Both the position numbers and the translations under genes were made by a program. 64,000 nt of DNA from Bugulina stolonifera (Eukaryota; Bryozoa; Gymnolaemata; Cheilostomatida; Bugulidae), in assembly GCA_935421135.1 (NCBI GenBank), contig OW285194.1:2254501-2318500 (forward strand), written 5' to 3'. This document shows, piece by piece, positions 10,334-20,955 of this stretch. Every line of letters starts with the position of its first letter. The first letter of the stretch is position 1. A model generated the notes under the pieces. It was not told the DNA's origin, made no database searches, and saw only the letters and a list, made by a program, of their open reading frames with translations.

Positions 10334-11515
10334 AGGAAATCTGACTCTGTGCACTCTAGAGGGGCTCCTGTAGTCCCTTCTAGATTCCCTCTGTTGCATG
10401 GGAGGACTTTGGGGGTCTTTAGGGTGGCGTTCACTCCGCCTGGACCGACAATCCCTGGAGATGTGGCCTTTCTTATTACATACATAACAGGTCACCGTAG
10501 GGCACTCCCTTGTGTGGTGTCCTTGCTTACTACAGTGATAGCAACGAGAGTCTTCTTGTCTATTCCTCCTACTAGGGGAGTATCTAGAATAACTGTCATT
10601 GCTAGAATCTCTACGTTGGTAGGATTCCTTACTCTCATAACTTCTACTTCTAGGTCTATACTTAGAATACCTCCTAGAATTGTAACGACTGTAGGAGCCG
10701 TTGCTAGTACTACTATCTCTACTAGTACTTCTAGGACCATACTTATGTCTAGATCTGCGTCTAGTTACATTACATACAGATGATTCATCTGATTCGTCAG
10801 TATTATATTTGCTTACATTACGGTAGCTCTGTTTGTCAGAGTCTACCTTGCACACTTCTTGTTTAATGGGTCTATCGGCCCTAGAAGTCTGTTCTACGTT
10901 AGACTGCCTGGAGAGGAGGTCATCCTCTTTTTTAGCAGTATCTCTCGCTTTGAGCACTTTCACCAGGTCTTCCCAGGCGAGTTCAGCTCGCTGGTAAAGT
11001 AATTGCCTGAGCGAGCTTTCGCGTAAACCGTTAACTGCGACTGAAACAGCGAGGCGCAGCCTATGTACTTCAGCTTGTTCGCCAAAATCCAAATCCCTAC
11101 TCAATCTTTCTACCCTGAGTAGGTACGTATGAAATTCTTCATCACATGCTTGTGATGCAGTAATGAATCTATTATGCCTTAAAAAGAAGCTATCTTTTTG
11201 CTCAAAATGATCTTTTAATATTTTAAGACCTCTATCGTAGGCATCGTCTGCGTTGTCTTTCAGATCGAAGCCTGAGGCAGTGAGGACAGCTTTGCCATCT
11301 CTCCCTGCCGCGCTGAGTAGGGCCAGTAGTTTAGTCCTACCCCTAAACCTATTCACTCGTGCCTCATTGGGTCCTTCTTTACCCATATTAAAGGTGGCTA
11401 CTTCCACCGCTATTTCGAAATCTGTTAGCCATTCAGACCAACAGCCACTTACATCACTCCCTTCAATCTTTAGTTTAGGGAAGCTCGTTAAGTCTACGCC
11501 TGCAGCAGCAGCCAT
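10328..11515 (-). CDS. gag: Gag with two zinc knuckles
   Basis: 395 residues, ATG at 11515-11513, stop TGA at 10330-10328. The N-terminal half (about 10-210) is a helical retrotransposon Gag/capsid-like region. A long Ser/Arg/Tyr-rich stretch follows, then two CX2CX4HX4C zinc knuckles (CYHCSKQGHHTREC and CYVCNKKGHISRDC) near residues 325-360, and a basic C-terminus. It should assemble the particle and bind the element RNA. It lies about 560 nt after the 5' LTR in the usual first position. Confidence 0.93.
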   Translation of the reverse strand: MAAAAGVDLTSFPKLKIEGSDVSGCWSEWLTDFEIAVEVATFNMGKEGPNEARVNRFRGRTKLLALLSAAGRDGKAVLTASGFDLKDNADDAYDRGLKILKDHFEQKDSFFLRHNRFITASQACDEEFHTYLLRVERLSRDLDFGEQAEVHRLRLAVSVAVNGLRESSLRQLLYQRAELAWEDLVKVLKARDTAKKEDDLLSRQSNVEQTSRADRPIKQEVCKVDSDKQSYRNVSKYNTDESDESSVCNVTRRRSRHKYGPRSTSRDSSTSNGSYSRYNSRRYSKYRPRSRSYESKESYQRRDSSNDSYSRYSPSRRNRQEDSRCYHCSKQGHHTRECPTVTCYVCNKKGHISRDCRSRRSERHPKDPQSPPMQQRESRRDYRSPSRVHRVRFPS

Positions 11516-11585
11516 TTTAGCTCTGCTGTGCTACACTCTCTCCCACTCTAACTTTACTCTGACTCTAGCTCTACTCTAACTCTAA

Positions 11586-11701
11586 CACTTACTTTAACTC
11601 TAACACTACTCTCACTCTATCTCTAACACTACTCTAACTCTAACACTTACTTTAACTCTAACACTACTCTCACTCTATCTCTAACACTACTCTAACTCTA
11701 A
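11586..11701. repeat. 58-bp tandem repeat, two copies, in gypsy leader
   Basis: Two nearly perfect 58-bp copies built from smaller CTCTAACAC-type subunits. It is in the untranslated leader just upstream of gag. Confidence 0.85.
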
Positions 11702-11724
11702 CACTGCTCTAACTCTAACCTCTC

Positions 11725-11900
11725 CACTCACGTAGCCACGCTAAACTGACGTGACTACGCTACTGAAACACTTTACTCTCACGTAGCCACGGTACTCTCT
11801 TGTGGCTACGCTACAAAAACTCTCTACTCTCTCTACTCTACACTCACGTAGTCACGTTACATTCACGTAACTACGCTACCCCTCACGTAGTGCAGTCAAG
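11725..11900 (-). promoter_or_regulatory. Iterated ACGTAG(C/T)CACG motif in gypsy leader
   Basis: The motif CACGTAGYCACGYTA or its close variants recurs in this stretch (near 11728, 11780, 11845, 11866 and 11885), some in inverted orientation so that hairpins can form. A related TAGCGTAG motif is in the LTR. Such clustering suggests a role in transcription, packaging or translation, but this is inference. Confidence 0.5.
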
Positions 11901-12055
11901 GACTAGTGAGTCACTAAGTCCTTAAGGCTACACTACGCTACTCACTCACAGTCACTCCTCCTTGAGTGACTGCTACTCCTCCCCCGAAGGGTGCTCTTGA
12001 TTATCTCAGTTGTAACCAGTAATACCTTTCAGTTTAAAAATAATAATAAAAAATT

Positions 12056-12073
12056 ATCTTGCCAACTGTGCCA
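12056..12073 (-). other. Primer binding site
   Basis: Directly after the 5' LTR the coding strand reads TGGCACAGTTGGCAAGAT. TGG complements the CCA end of a tRNA and the position is canonical. I cannot name the primer tRNA. Confidence 0.8.
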
Positions 12074-12277
12074 TGTTAAATAGTCAGGTTCGTAATATAC
12101 TTAGCGTAGTTAGGTACGTCTTCACTCACCGAAGTTCATGAAGATAAGGGATGAATAGTCTCTCTAATCCTCTCGGCTTGTAGCGTAGTCCTTCGTCGTC
12201 CGGTTGGCCAATCAGCTCCGACCTTTAGCGTAGTCTCTTACGAGACGCTTTGGGCAGTCGTAATCCACTATATAACA
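12074..12277 (-). repeat. 5' LTR of the gypsy element
   Basis: 204 bp, identical to 5234-5437, with TG...CA ends, followed on the outside by GTGAT (12278-12282). Confidence 0.97.
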
Positions 12278-12385
12278 GTGATTAACCGGAATGCTTGATT
12301 ACCAGTAGGCTGAGCAGGGACACACTTGGAAAGTTCAAGTAGCTGACAGAAATTTCTTATTAATGTCCAGTGTCGTTTGTGAACA

Positions 12386-12845
12386 TCAAATAGACCGGCA
12401 GAAGTGAAACTGTAGGAAATGACTAATAAATAATAAATAAAATTAGGGTTAAAATAATCATACAGCATCAGTCAGTGACAGGCACTGACAATGGAATTGA
12501 TGGTACACATACAAGGCTGCAATGACTGCGCTAAGTTTTTTGCTCTCAGTTTGTCGGCAGGTCGGAGCACACCTGTGGCACAGTGACCCAGTAGTCTGTA
12601 GACATCAGCGGGATTCGAACCCTGAACCTTCAGCATTTTTTGTGCCTCAGGGCAGGCGCTCTAACCCACTGAGCCACCTCCTGACATTTGCATTGCGTAC
12701 TTTATGAAGCCGAACTAAACATACTTATTAATGCCTAATTGAAATTAAAATATAGGTCATGGTAGTAACAAATTCCAACAGGACTATTTTCACTGTATTG
12801 CATTGTTTCTAGATCTAGTAAGATTGACTGAAAGCTAGTAATTGC
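12386..12845. repeat. Duplicated block, copy interrupted by a SINE
   Basis: Aligns with 15013-15195 in the same orientation (AGACCGGCAG(A/T)AGTGAA at the left, then ATTTGCATTGCG(T/C)AC and the following 150 bp). The 12424-12681 segment is absent from the other copy, marking an insertion. Confidence 0.8.
12424..12681 (-). mobile_element. tRNA-derived SINE
   Basis: About 258 bp on the minus strand. The head at the right end has an A box (TGGCTCAGTGGGTTAGAGCG) and a perfect B box (GGTTCGAATCC); the tail at the left end is (TTTA)-rich. Flanked by TGAC on both sides. The paralogous block at 15013-15195 lacks it, so both borders are confirmed by an empty site. The cloverleaf is not intact, so it is not a working tRNA. 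Confidence 0.85.
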
Positions 12846-12976
12846 ATCTGAAACAGCCATATTTGATTAGGACTTGTAAAACCAAACATTTACAAACGTA
12901 CAGCTACAATGTAGTTGAGTTGATAATTAGTACAACTCTTATAAATGTGGGTTTTGGCCATTTTTTATATATATTA

Positions 12977-13101
12977 TGATGTATCTTTCTAGCAAGGAAT
13001 CATCTTTGAGCAGTCAGACCCCAGTCAGGGACTGGTATTTTTATGGATTTAAAACAAGTCTCTGACTGCTCAAAGACAAATTCCTTGCTAAAAATACATC
13101 A
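12977..13101. mobile_element. 125-bp hairpin MITE with TTA target duplication
   Basis: Nearly perfect inverted repeat: TGATGTATCTTTCTAGCAAG at one end and its complement at the other, with GAGCAGTCAGA arms. TTA flanks both sides (974-976 and 13102-13104), as for PIF/Harbinger-type MITEs. A further copy begins at 63924 at the window end. Confidence 0.85.
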
Positions 13102-13344
13102 TTACTCTTATAAACAAGCAGAGTATCTTTCTACCAATTATGTGAGGTGAACCACCGTTTATTGCTTGCGTTAAGACATAGCATCAGTGAAAGAAAGATA
13201 TGCATGATACTGACATATCAAACAACAACTAGCAAGGTCCCCTAATATTTTCGTTACAGCGCAATAACATCTGTGGTGCTAAACACAATTGTTTAACATG
13301 GCCGTCCAATAGCAGAGCTAATCGAGGGGCGACCATAATTATAC

Positions 13345-13490
13345 CCTGACATGGCTCCGAGGACAAACCTACTTTGGTATGAAAACTTTCAGGTCATTGG
13401 CAGGACTCAAACTCGCGTCCTTGCGGATAACTTGCGTCATTGCTGCAAGACCAGGGCGACTCACTTTAGACCACTCGGCCACTGGGTCAC
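13345..13490 (-). mobile_element. tRNA-derived SINE or tRNA pseudogene, Ser/Leu-like head
   Basis: The minus strand from 13490 reads like a class II tRNA: A box TGGCCGAGTGGTCTAAAG, a long variable-arm region, and a degenerate B box (AGTTTGAGTCC). Acceptor-stem pairing is not kept. Its tail runs to about 13345. Confidence 0.6.
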
Positions 13491-15012
13491 ATACATGTAT
13501 GTCTGTTTATATAATTACGATAATGATATGTTTGGAACAATATTCAAGGTATCTTGAGCTATCTCACTAAATACATGTACAATGTACATCTAGAAATTAA
13601 TAACATTGTGAATATTTTGCAACTTTCACAATCTAACCATGTCAGCACAACCAATCACTGTTAAATTTAGCAGTAGTCACAAACTTCATGTGGGCAGTGG
13701 TGTCATGGAAGTCAACAAGTTCCAGGGTTTATAGTAACAACGGTTGAATGTCGTTGCAACCCTAAATAGAATGCTTTGACTATCATATCACACTAACCAT
13801 CACACTAATACACGTACATGTATGTCCGCATGCAGTTATCAGTATTAAAAGCTGAACTTTGTGCAGAATGTTTCTGTTCAGCTTCATGTATGTGTATTTA
13901 ACTAGTCATTGAATAGCTATCATCTACACAGCTTAGCAGCTACTTGTACATGTACAAGTACAATGTACATGTACATGTGCATGGGGTTTGGTGTTATCAT
14001 GATAATTACTGCACATGGCAGTACAGTAGTATTATTTTCATCAATTCATGAATTGGTAGGAGAAATACTAGATATAAGCAGAATAGAGTAGATTCAAACA
14101 AATATGGGAGACCTTCCACCTGTGTGTCACATCTAAAGATGGGTCACAAATCGTGAATTTTTTGTATGTAGACATTTGGTAATCTGTGAAGCATTACCAT
14201 AGCATTCATGTAATGTTTAAAGGCTAATAAGGTACATAGTTTTCTATTTGGACCAGCAATTCTCTTGTTATTATTAGCTCTGCTACGAGCAGCATTGGTT
14301 CAGTTATCTAGTACCAGCAGAATTATATTTTTAACAATAGCTGATGCATATTATATACATGATACTGTACGGTATTCAACCACATCTTGTATTAGTGATA
14401 CTACATGTATCTAAAACTGTATAGCATTCAACCACATCCTGTATAGTGGTACCAGTAAATAGCTGTCAAATTGAGGACATCTCTCTGAGCTGAATTCTAA
14501 TTCTGGTACCTGACCGAATTATGCCATATCACAGAACCTTCAAGAAACTAGCAAATCTAAGAGGTTATCAATTCGGCACTACATTGAATATGCACAGTAT
14601 ATTTACTCACATTTACCTGGTGATATATTATGCGTACGTGTTTGTAATTACATGTATTATAACAATCATGCATACTGATACAAATGTATTGAATACATTC
14701 TCATAATTACTCTTAGTGAATGTACCAATCAGGTACTACCTGTTATTTATGGCACTGAGGCTATTAAATGATGTATCCTGCTGTTTTATTGTGCAATATG
14801 GATTAGCTATGCCAATCAGTTGAAGCAGTAAAAGCTACTTTAAAATAGCTAAGTTCCGTGACCATGCTTTTCAAGGGGGTAAAGTACAATGTAAGCTATG
14901 CCGCTGCCCTAGTATACAAATGTCCTAACTGCTACAACTTTCAAAGAGTGAGTTATTGGCACCTGTGTGGCAGAACACATCTCATTTTCCTTTTTGCTGT
15001 TGAGTTTTATCA
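13491..15012. other. Intergenic, no gene seen
   Basis: AT-rich with several TGTACATGTA palindromes (about 13945-13980). Short open frames only. A stretch near 14340-14460 repeats CAACCACATC(T/C)TGTA twice about 70 bp apart. I support no gene here. Confidence 0.45.
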
Positions 15013-15195
15013 GCTAGACCGGCAGTAGTGAAGCTGTAGAAAATGACATTTGCATTGCGCACTTTATGAAGCCGAACTAAACCTAATTATTTGCCACGTT
15101 AAAATTAAAATATAGGTCATGGTAATAAAAAATTCCAACAGGACTATTTTCACTGTATTGTATTGTTTCTTGTAAGATTGACTGTAAACAGCAAT
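15013..15195. repeat. Uninterrupted copy of the 12386-12845 block
   Basis: Same orientation as the first copy and lacking the SINE, so it acts as the empty target site. Confidence 0.8.
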
Positions 15196-15328
15196 AAAGC
15201 TACATGTACATTAATATAGCCAAGTTCCATGAGAACAGGACTGACATACCTGCTCCGCATAAGACAGGTGCTAAGTATGTACAACAAGTTATGCTAACAT
15301 ATCACAGCTATCACCCAATGATGGAGCC

Positions 15329-15578
15329 TAATGCAACATTCACACTGCCGTTTATACCAACTACTAGCGACGGGCAGCCAGCTCTAACCACAATGTAGTT
15401 AACTATTACTATACTATAGCTGTCACTTGTTGGTTAGCGGCGGGGTTTAAAGTTCAGCTTGTTGAACTCGTTGACCCCTACCGCTCACTGGAGCATGTCA
15501 CTATATAATATAGTTGTGGTTAGCGTTGGCCGCTCGCCGCTAGTAGTTGGTATAAACGGCAATGTGAATGTGGCATTA
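15329..15578. mobile_element. 250-bp inverted-repeat MITE
   Basis: Left arm TAATGCAACATTCACACTGC pairs with the right arm ending GTGAATGTGGCATTA; the arms continue for about 70 bp (GTTTATACCAACTACTAGCG on each side). No coding capacity. The target duplication is not clear. Confidence 0.75.
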
Positions 15579-16526
15579 ATCTCTTTGAGGCCGAGATGTG
15601 CCTTACCATGATAATCCACATGGAACAACAAATTCTTAATAATACATAGAACACACATCCGTACTGCATGAGGCTGCATACCTAACATATCTTGAAAAAA
15701 GCTATACATTGTACTACAGTGATAGCGCATTATTATAAGTTGTTCTTCTTCATTGAATACAGAATTATAATACAATGTATATGTAATGCCTTATAAACAA
15801 ATATCCAGCATGAACAGTCTAGATTCTAGACACACACATATAATAAAGGATTAGTTGGCAGGTACAGTGTAGGCTTATGATATTCATTAGTATCCATAAT
15901 TTACATCTAGATTTTAACCATGACACACAGTAATGTATACACATAGGTGTTTATACTGGTGAGATTCGAATAAACAGTCATACATATCTAGCAAATATAT
16001 GATTGGTTGTCATTAAGTAAGAGTCCCTGTCATTGGATGTCTAGAGGGTTGGCTGAACATATAATCGAGCATAACATGACAGCAGACAACGAGTCAAGCT
16101 GCTACATTCACCCTGCAACCATCAGACTAACAATGAGAGTATTATACATTACTGTAGTATTTGGTGAATGTACAGTATTATACGTAACATATAAATACAG
16201 TATATCATGATGTAATTCTATACTTTAGTGTAAGTATGGTTACTAGGTGGGTGCATCAATATTGTTAATATTCTAATTTTGTAGCATTTATGGGACATTT
16301 GCTGAGCTAAATAACCCTTGCTGCTCATTCTAGTATTGTGGGTAACATACATGTATTGTACTATATCATACAAAGTTCCGCAGCCATATTATACATACAT
16401 TATACGTATTATATTCGTATTATAACATACACTATTTTATATTATTTTGAAATGTTTTATAATATTATTCTAGTATTATGTCATACATGTACGTTATTAC
16501 ATAAATCATATAATATCTACCGTAGT
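15579..16526. other. Intergenic, no gene seen
   Basis: AT-rich spacer with short open frames on both strands; nothing recognisable. Confidence 0.45.
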
Positions 16527-16799
16527 AGGTGTCTTCGCGACCTCTTGGACGGACCCGGGTCACAAATAAAAATCACAAGATGGTCGTCCGACTCAGGTCA
16601 GAAGGGCTATTGGCCTGAGATTCTGCTTGGCCAGACGAAACTATCCCTAGCTCATCGGCACACCTGATTTCTTCGCACGAAAACGAGGATTTTGCGTTTG
16701 GTCCAGGCCGGTGTATTCGCGCCCCTGTGACGGATCTGTGCCGGAAAAATATTTTTGTAAATTGGCCTGGGTCTGATCACTTAGGTCGTGAAGACACCT
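16527..16799. mobile_element. MITE with AGGTGTCTTCGCGACC termini
   Basis: 273 bp, GC-rich against its surroundings. Ends AGGTGTCTTCGCGACCT and AGGTCGTGAAGACACCT are inverted. A second copy in the opposite orientation lies at 61727-61997. Noncoding. Confidence 0.8.
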
Positions 16800-17061
16800 A
16801 GTATTGTAGAAATGGCTAGATTGGTTTCAGAGAAGACTTTTTGATATCCTTACAACGTGTATAAGTGAATATGTATATTTCACAGTGGTAGCCCACAAAC
16901 TTTAATTCAATAGGTTGTATGACTTTAGGATAAAAATATGTAGTATGTAAGATATGTAATATAGTTGTAATGTACATATATGCCTAGCCATAGCTATAAT
17001 TAAAGGTCTGTGTAGTAGTACTAGTACATCACATGCATCACAACTTTCTCTTTGAATACAG

Positions 17062-17833
17062 GTTTGCTGCTGCCGGCAGCCATGTCAACAAAATGCTACG
17101 TCTGCACCAGTTACGAAGATTCCAGATGTAGACATGCAGACCAGATGTCTGAATTTCTCACAGATTGTGGGGATCAAGTAGAGTATTGCTCTACTTTACA
17201 CAGGACATGTAAGTCAAAGTAACATGCGCATAGTTCTCCCATGTTACTAGTGCGTTAAATTAAACTGGGCGTTTTCTGCAAAGGATGTCACAGACTTCAT
17301 GGCGTAACAGGGGTTGGATAGAACACAAACTGTCAATCAGTTTAATGGGAGATTGAGGGCTGTAGCAGTACAACATCTATTCTACATTGATTGTATTATG
17401 TAGGCTTAATTATCAGACGACTTTAAATGTGTGTTTTTGTTTTGAAAAAGTTGAATGTAGGCAGACTTGGATGTGCTGTGGCTGGGATTAATTATTACTT
17501 ACATGATTTACATAGAATTACATCTTCAGTTCTGAGTCAACTGCCTGACTGCACGTGGGGCCATTATTAAGGTTCAAGTTGTGGGTAACAAGGCTATAGT
17601 GTATTATTTATAGTGGTACCAGCATAGTTGTTCCTTACAGAACCATCAACACTAGATTCTGGTCAAATTAATACTTTTGGTTGATTCTGTTTTATCCAGT
17701 GCCAAGTGGAGATAAGGCATACGCTAGGTTCTGTGGAAACCCAAACTTTCCTGGGAGGAACAGATGCAGAACATACTCTAGTTACTCAGAGTGTCTGTGT
17801 AATACTGATGCGTGTAACACCGTAACTGTCTAA
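17062..17833 (+). CDS. Secreted Ly6/uPAR (three-finger) domain protein, first exon not found
   Basis: Two exons: 17062-17208 (phase 1 both ends) and 17700-17833 (TAA at 17831-17833). The product reads in frame from LLLPAA, the end of a probable signal peptide, into CYVC, and closes with CLCNTDACN. Ten cysteines in Ly6/uPAR spacing and the C...C.C....CN end are the hallmark of the three-finger fold. No GPI-anchor tail follows, so the mature protein (about 80 residues) is probably secreted. The upstream exon with the start of the signal peptide must lie 5' of 17062 but I cannot fix it. Many metazoan proteins of this fold are receptor ligands or modulators; the partner here is unknown. Confidence 0.82.
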
Positions 17834-17907
17834 TACAATGTATCAGTACATCTGTACAGACTGTAAAGTGACAATGACTTTGATCATCTGTCAATTATTC
17901 ATAGTAC

Positions 17908-17913
17908 AATAAA
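17908..17913 (+). terminator. Poly(A) signal of the Ly6/uPAR gene
   Basis: AATAAA, 75 bases after the stop codon, followed by an A-run. Confidence 0.6.
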
Positions 17914-18261
17914 AAAATTACAAACATTCAGATTGATTGATTGTTTTGCATCCACGAATGTCCATGTGCATTTTCAGTATTTGTTCCTCACAATGCTAAT
18001 GGACAGTTAATACAGTGTTAAAAATGTTTCAATGCTATTTATACCACTGGCCATAATAATATGTCTAGATATGCCATAATACATTGTACTATGTCAGGCG
18101 GTCTTAACCTTGACATCTCATACAAACACAGTGCTATTATACATGTATAATAGTTGCCATCATGATTATATTGTTTTTGCGCCATTTTTACACACCACTT
18201 GATTAAGCATTGGCGATTGGGGTTTTCATGTTTAAAGTAAAATAACATTAAATGATATAAA

Positions 18262-18472
18262 CTTGACTTGTTGAGGAGTAGTTAAGTAGCATAGACTAGA
18301 CTTGTTGAGGAGTGGTGGCATAGACTAGACTTGTTGAGGAGTGGTAGCGTAGACTAGACTTGTTGAGGAGTGGTAGCGTAGACTAGACTTGTTGGGGAGT
18401 AGTAGCATAGACTAGACTTGTTGAGGAGTGGTAGTGTAGACTAGACTTGTTGAGGAGTGGTAGCATAGACTG
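18262..18472. repeat. 29-bp minisatellite
   Basis: About seven copies of a unit like TAGACTAGACTTGTTGAGGA plus GTGGTAGCA, with small variation and a longer first unit. Confidence 0.9.
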
Positions 18473-19384
18473 AACGACCCACACCCGGACAAGCTGTAAA
18501 TAGTGCTCAGCTAGTCCTGTTGGAAAAACTCTGTCTCTATAAGCACTCAGTTGAACGTTTCAGTTAGCATGCTTAGACTGACATGACTTTTGTTATAAAT
18601 CATAATTGGTAATTAACAAATGCGATTTCTTGAACAAAAGGCAACAATTACAGTTCAAAGAGGTGTGGGACAACTCCCGAAATTGAGTGTTAAACTTCCG
18701 GTTCGGTCCAGTTTTTTCCTGAATTTTCCAGAACTAAACTAGGCCGATGACTTCGGTATATTTAAGTTTTTCTTGTAAAATCAGCAAATAAACTAATTAC
18801 AAGTGCAAATCAAAACTGCCCAGCACTACAACTACTATTAACATTGGTAACTTCAAAAGAATGTAGGTTTATGAATTACAAGACTGTTGCCTAGCAGAAT
18901 CTGACCATACAATACCAGCGAGTAATTACTAAACAAACTTGTGCGGTATTTTCAGTTAGCATTGGGTATTGGAGGAAAAAACACAGTCAAATGTGGTATA
19001 CAGTTCAAAAAGATTAGTCCTACATGTACATGTATGTACGAGTACATGCTGTGTTTATAACTAAAACAAACTTGTATGACAAAGAGATTGTTATTACGTG
19101 TATGTAAAAGAGTGTTTCTCGGAACTCATAGCAAAAGCATGTCTTATGACTTATAGAACGGCTATTTGAAGTTTTGTTCTCTTCAATTCTCTGTATTTAG
19201 CAATTCATGCTGCCGTACCAAAGATCACGAAGACAGCTACCAAAGATCAATAGAAGAACTCTTATCATAACTACAATGTACATGTTATTAATTACAGCAT
19301 ATTTACATGTTCCCACAGCTGTTGGTTCATAAATAACAGTCCTAAGATTAGACTGTTGGGGCCCACATCTGCAAACAGGTATCA
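18473..19384. other. Intergenic, no gene seen
   Basis: AT-rich spacer between the minisatellite and the tRNA gene. No supported ORF or repeat. Confidence 0.45.
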
Positions 19385-19457
19385 GGGGGTGTAGCTCAAA
19401 TGGTAGAGCGCTCGCTTAGCATGTGAGAGGTACCGGGATCGATACCCGGCACCTCCA
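19385..19457 (+). tRNA. tRNA-Ala (anticodon AGC)
   Basis: 73 nt, full cloverleaf: acceptor GGGGGTG with CACCTCC (one G-U pair), D stem GCTC/GAGC, anticodon stem CTCGC/GTGAG with loop TTAGCAT giving AGC at 19418-19420, T stem CCGGG/CCCGG, discriminator A. Intron-less, CCA not encoded, followed by TTTT as a Pol III terminator. All arms pair, so it is probably functional, unlike the SINE heads elsewhere in the window. Confidence 0.96.
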
Positions 19458-19971
19458 TAACTTTTCCACACTTTTACAGCTTGGTTGAAGATATTTATCT
19501 GTGTTTCTACAGTGAGAAGGTAAGTTCAAAAGACATCAATCCGAGTTCATCACACTAGACTAGATAAATTGCCGATTTACATGTATTATATTACATTTAA
19601 TACAACATGTAATATAATACATGTAACATAATACATGTAATATATTGCATGTATTAAATTACATGTATTATATTATATGTACTATAATATACATGTATTA
19701 TAGTGCCCATTAACACCACCTTCATTTAGTGTAAGATGAAAGCTTTGCCTGTTCCACATCATATTTATGTATGTGATTAGTGTTGTTTCATCTTAATACT
19801 TACATCCAATGAGATCAAAGATCCCTTTATTCATCACAAATTTGTTGCACTACTTTCATGTATAGCTAAAGTAAAGGGAATGCGGTACCCTCGTACCGGT
19901 ACCAGTACATCATATTCACATGTGTTCAAACGTAAATGAATCAGTTATATGTTCGTTTGTACATGTATTAT
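19458..19971. other. AT-rich palindromic tract, no gene
   Basis: Between about 19575 and 19705 the sequence alternates ACATGTATTATA-type units in both orientations and could form multiple hairpins. No gene seen. Confidence 0.5.
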
Positions 19972-20735
19972 TGTGGTGGCCTGGGACATTTACTAATGCG
20001 GCCACAGCCTGCCTGATGGACATCCACGCACATCAAGTGCCTGTAGTTGTCTTGTTCAACTCACACTTGTCCAAATACTCTTGTACATACTTCGTCATAC
20101 ATGTATATGCTTGCCTCCGTTTGTGAACTACCTTGTTATGCATTTACCTGGACTATATGTTATAATTACTACGCGTAAATACCCCTTTTATACTTATGTA
20201 AATGAGGCTGATGTATCAGATAAAGCTGTAATTAATTTTGCATATTATTTCAGTCATTTTGAACATCTTTTGTTTGGGGCCAACTATTGTCACGTTGGCC
20301 CTCGACCACCTGGCAGCCATCTGGTTGTGCAATTTCCAGACGATACTACGCAGTTCTTTTACCGGAGGTTTTTACCAGAAATCTAAAACTATAATATAAA
20401 GCTATGCATTTGCGTTGTACAGTCAGTTGATGGTTGGATCTCAATAAAGATGCTTCTATACTACTTATACAGAGTCTTCTCTCGTAGCTAAGGTTAGTTC
20501 CAGCTGATTAGGTCTTACGGCCTTGATACCCGAACAACCTACTAGGACTGAACATACAAGTATAGCATCTGAGCATTGACTCGGGACCTTAAGGGTCGTC
20601 TTGGTTAGCTAAATAACTACAAGTACTACTCGATCTTTTATGTAATACTGAATGCCTAGCACCACTCACAGGCTCTTCTTCTTTAGACTATCAAGTCGTA
20701 CCTAGACCGCATAGAACCAGCACGAATAAAATCAC
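19972..20735 (+). mobile_element. Decayed solo LTR, related to family 1
   Basis: Parallels 3942-4751: a CTGGCAGCCAT..TTGTGCAATTTCC block, a TATA-like ATATAAAG (about 20394), TCTCAATAAAGATGC (about 20440), then TAGGTCTTAC and GCATTGACTCGGGACC. Ends are diverged and no target duplication remains, so borders are approximate. Confidence 0.65.
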
Positions 20736-20867
20736 AGTCTGATAACAGTAAATGGTAGCATGACAGTAGTTGTAACTACTGCTGGTTGGAAGGAATGTGT
20801 TTGCATCAACTACATGTAATTGTTACATAAGAGCTACTAGATTTCCCTTCAACACTACAAGTCGTAT

Positions 20868-20955
20868 AAACAAGCAGACTGTCTTTCTACCAATTATGTG
20901 AGGTGAACCATTGTTGATTGCTTGCGTTAAGACACAGCATGAGTAAAAGAAAAAG
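20868..20955. repeat. Dispersed repeat shared with about 13108-13195
   Basis: TATAAACAAGCAGA(G/C)T, then TTTCTACCAATTATGTGAGG and TTGCTTGCGTTAAGACA occur in the same order and spacing at both sites. Nature unknown. Confidence 0.6.

Larger units (their letters stand above)
5229..12282 (-). mobile_element. Complete Ty3/gypsy LTR retrotransposon
   Basis: Transcribed on the minus strand. A 5-bp duplication GTGAT flanks it (5229-5233 and 12278-12282). The two 204-bp LTRs are identical along their length, with TG...CA ends. Order on the coding strand: 5' LTR, PBS directly after the LTR, about 560-nt leader, gag, in-frame TGA, pol (protease, reverse transcriptase, RNase H, integrase), a third ORF with zinc knuckles, polypurine tract, 3' LTR. 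The integrase-last order and DTG protease place it in Ty3/gypsy (Metaviridae). All three ORFs are intact, which with LTR identity indicates a recent insertion. Its GC content is clearly higher than the surrounding DNA. Confidence 0.97.

Noticed and set aside
7101..11579. Plus-strand ORFs over the gypsy element (such as 9660-10112 and 10349-10783)
   Set aside because: They are antisense shadows of gag and pol with no recognisable protein features.
12600..12685. Functional tRNA gene on the minus strand
   Set aside because: A and B boxes are good but acceptor and anticodon stems do not pair; it is a SINE head with a tail and target duplication.
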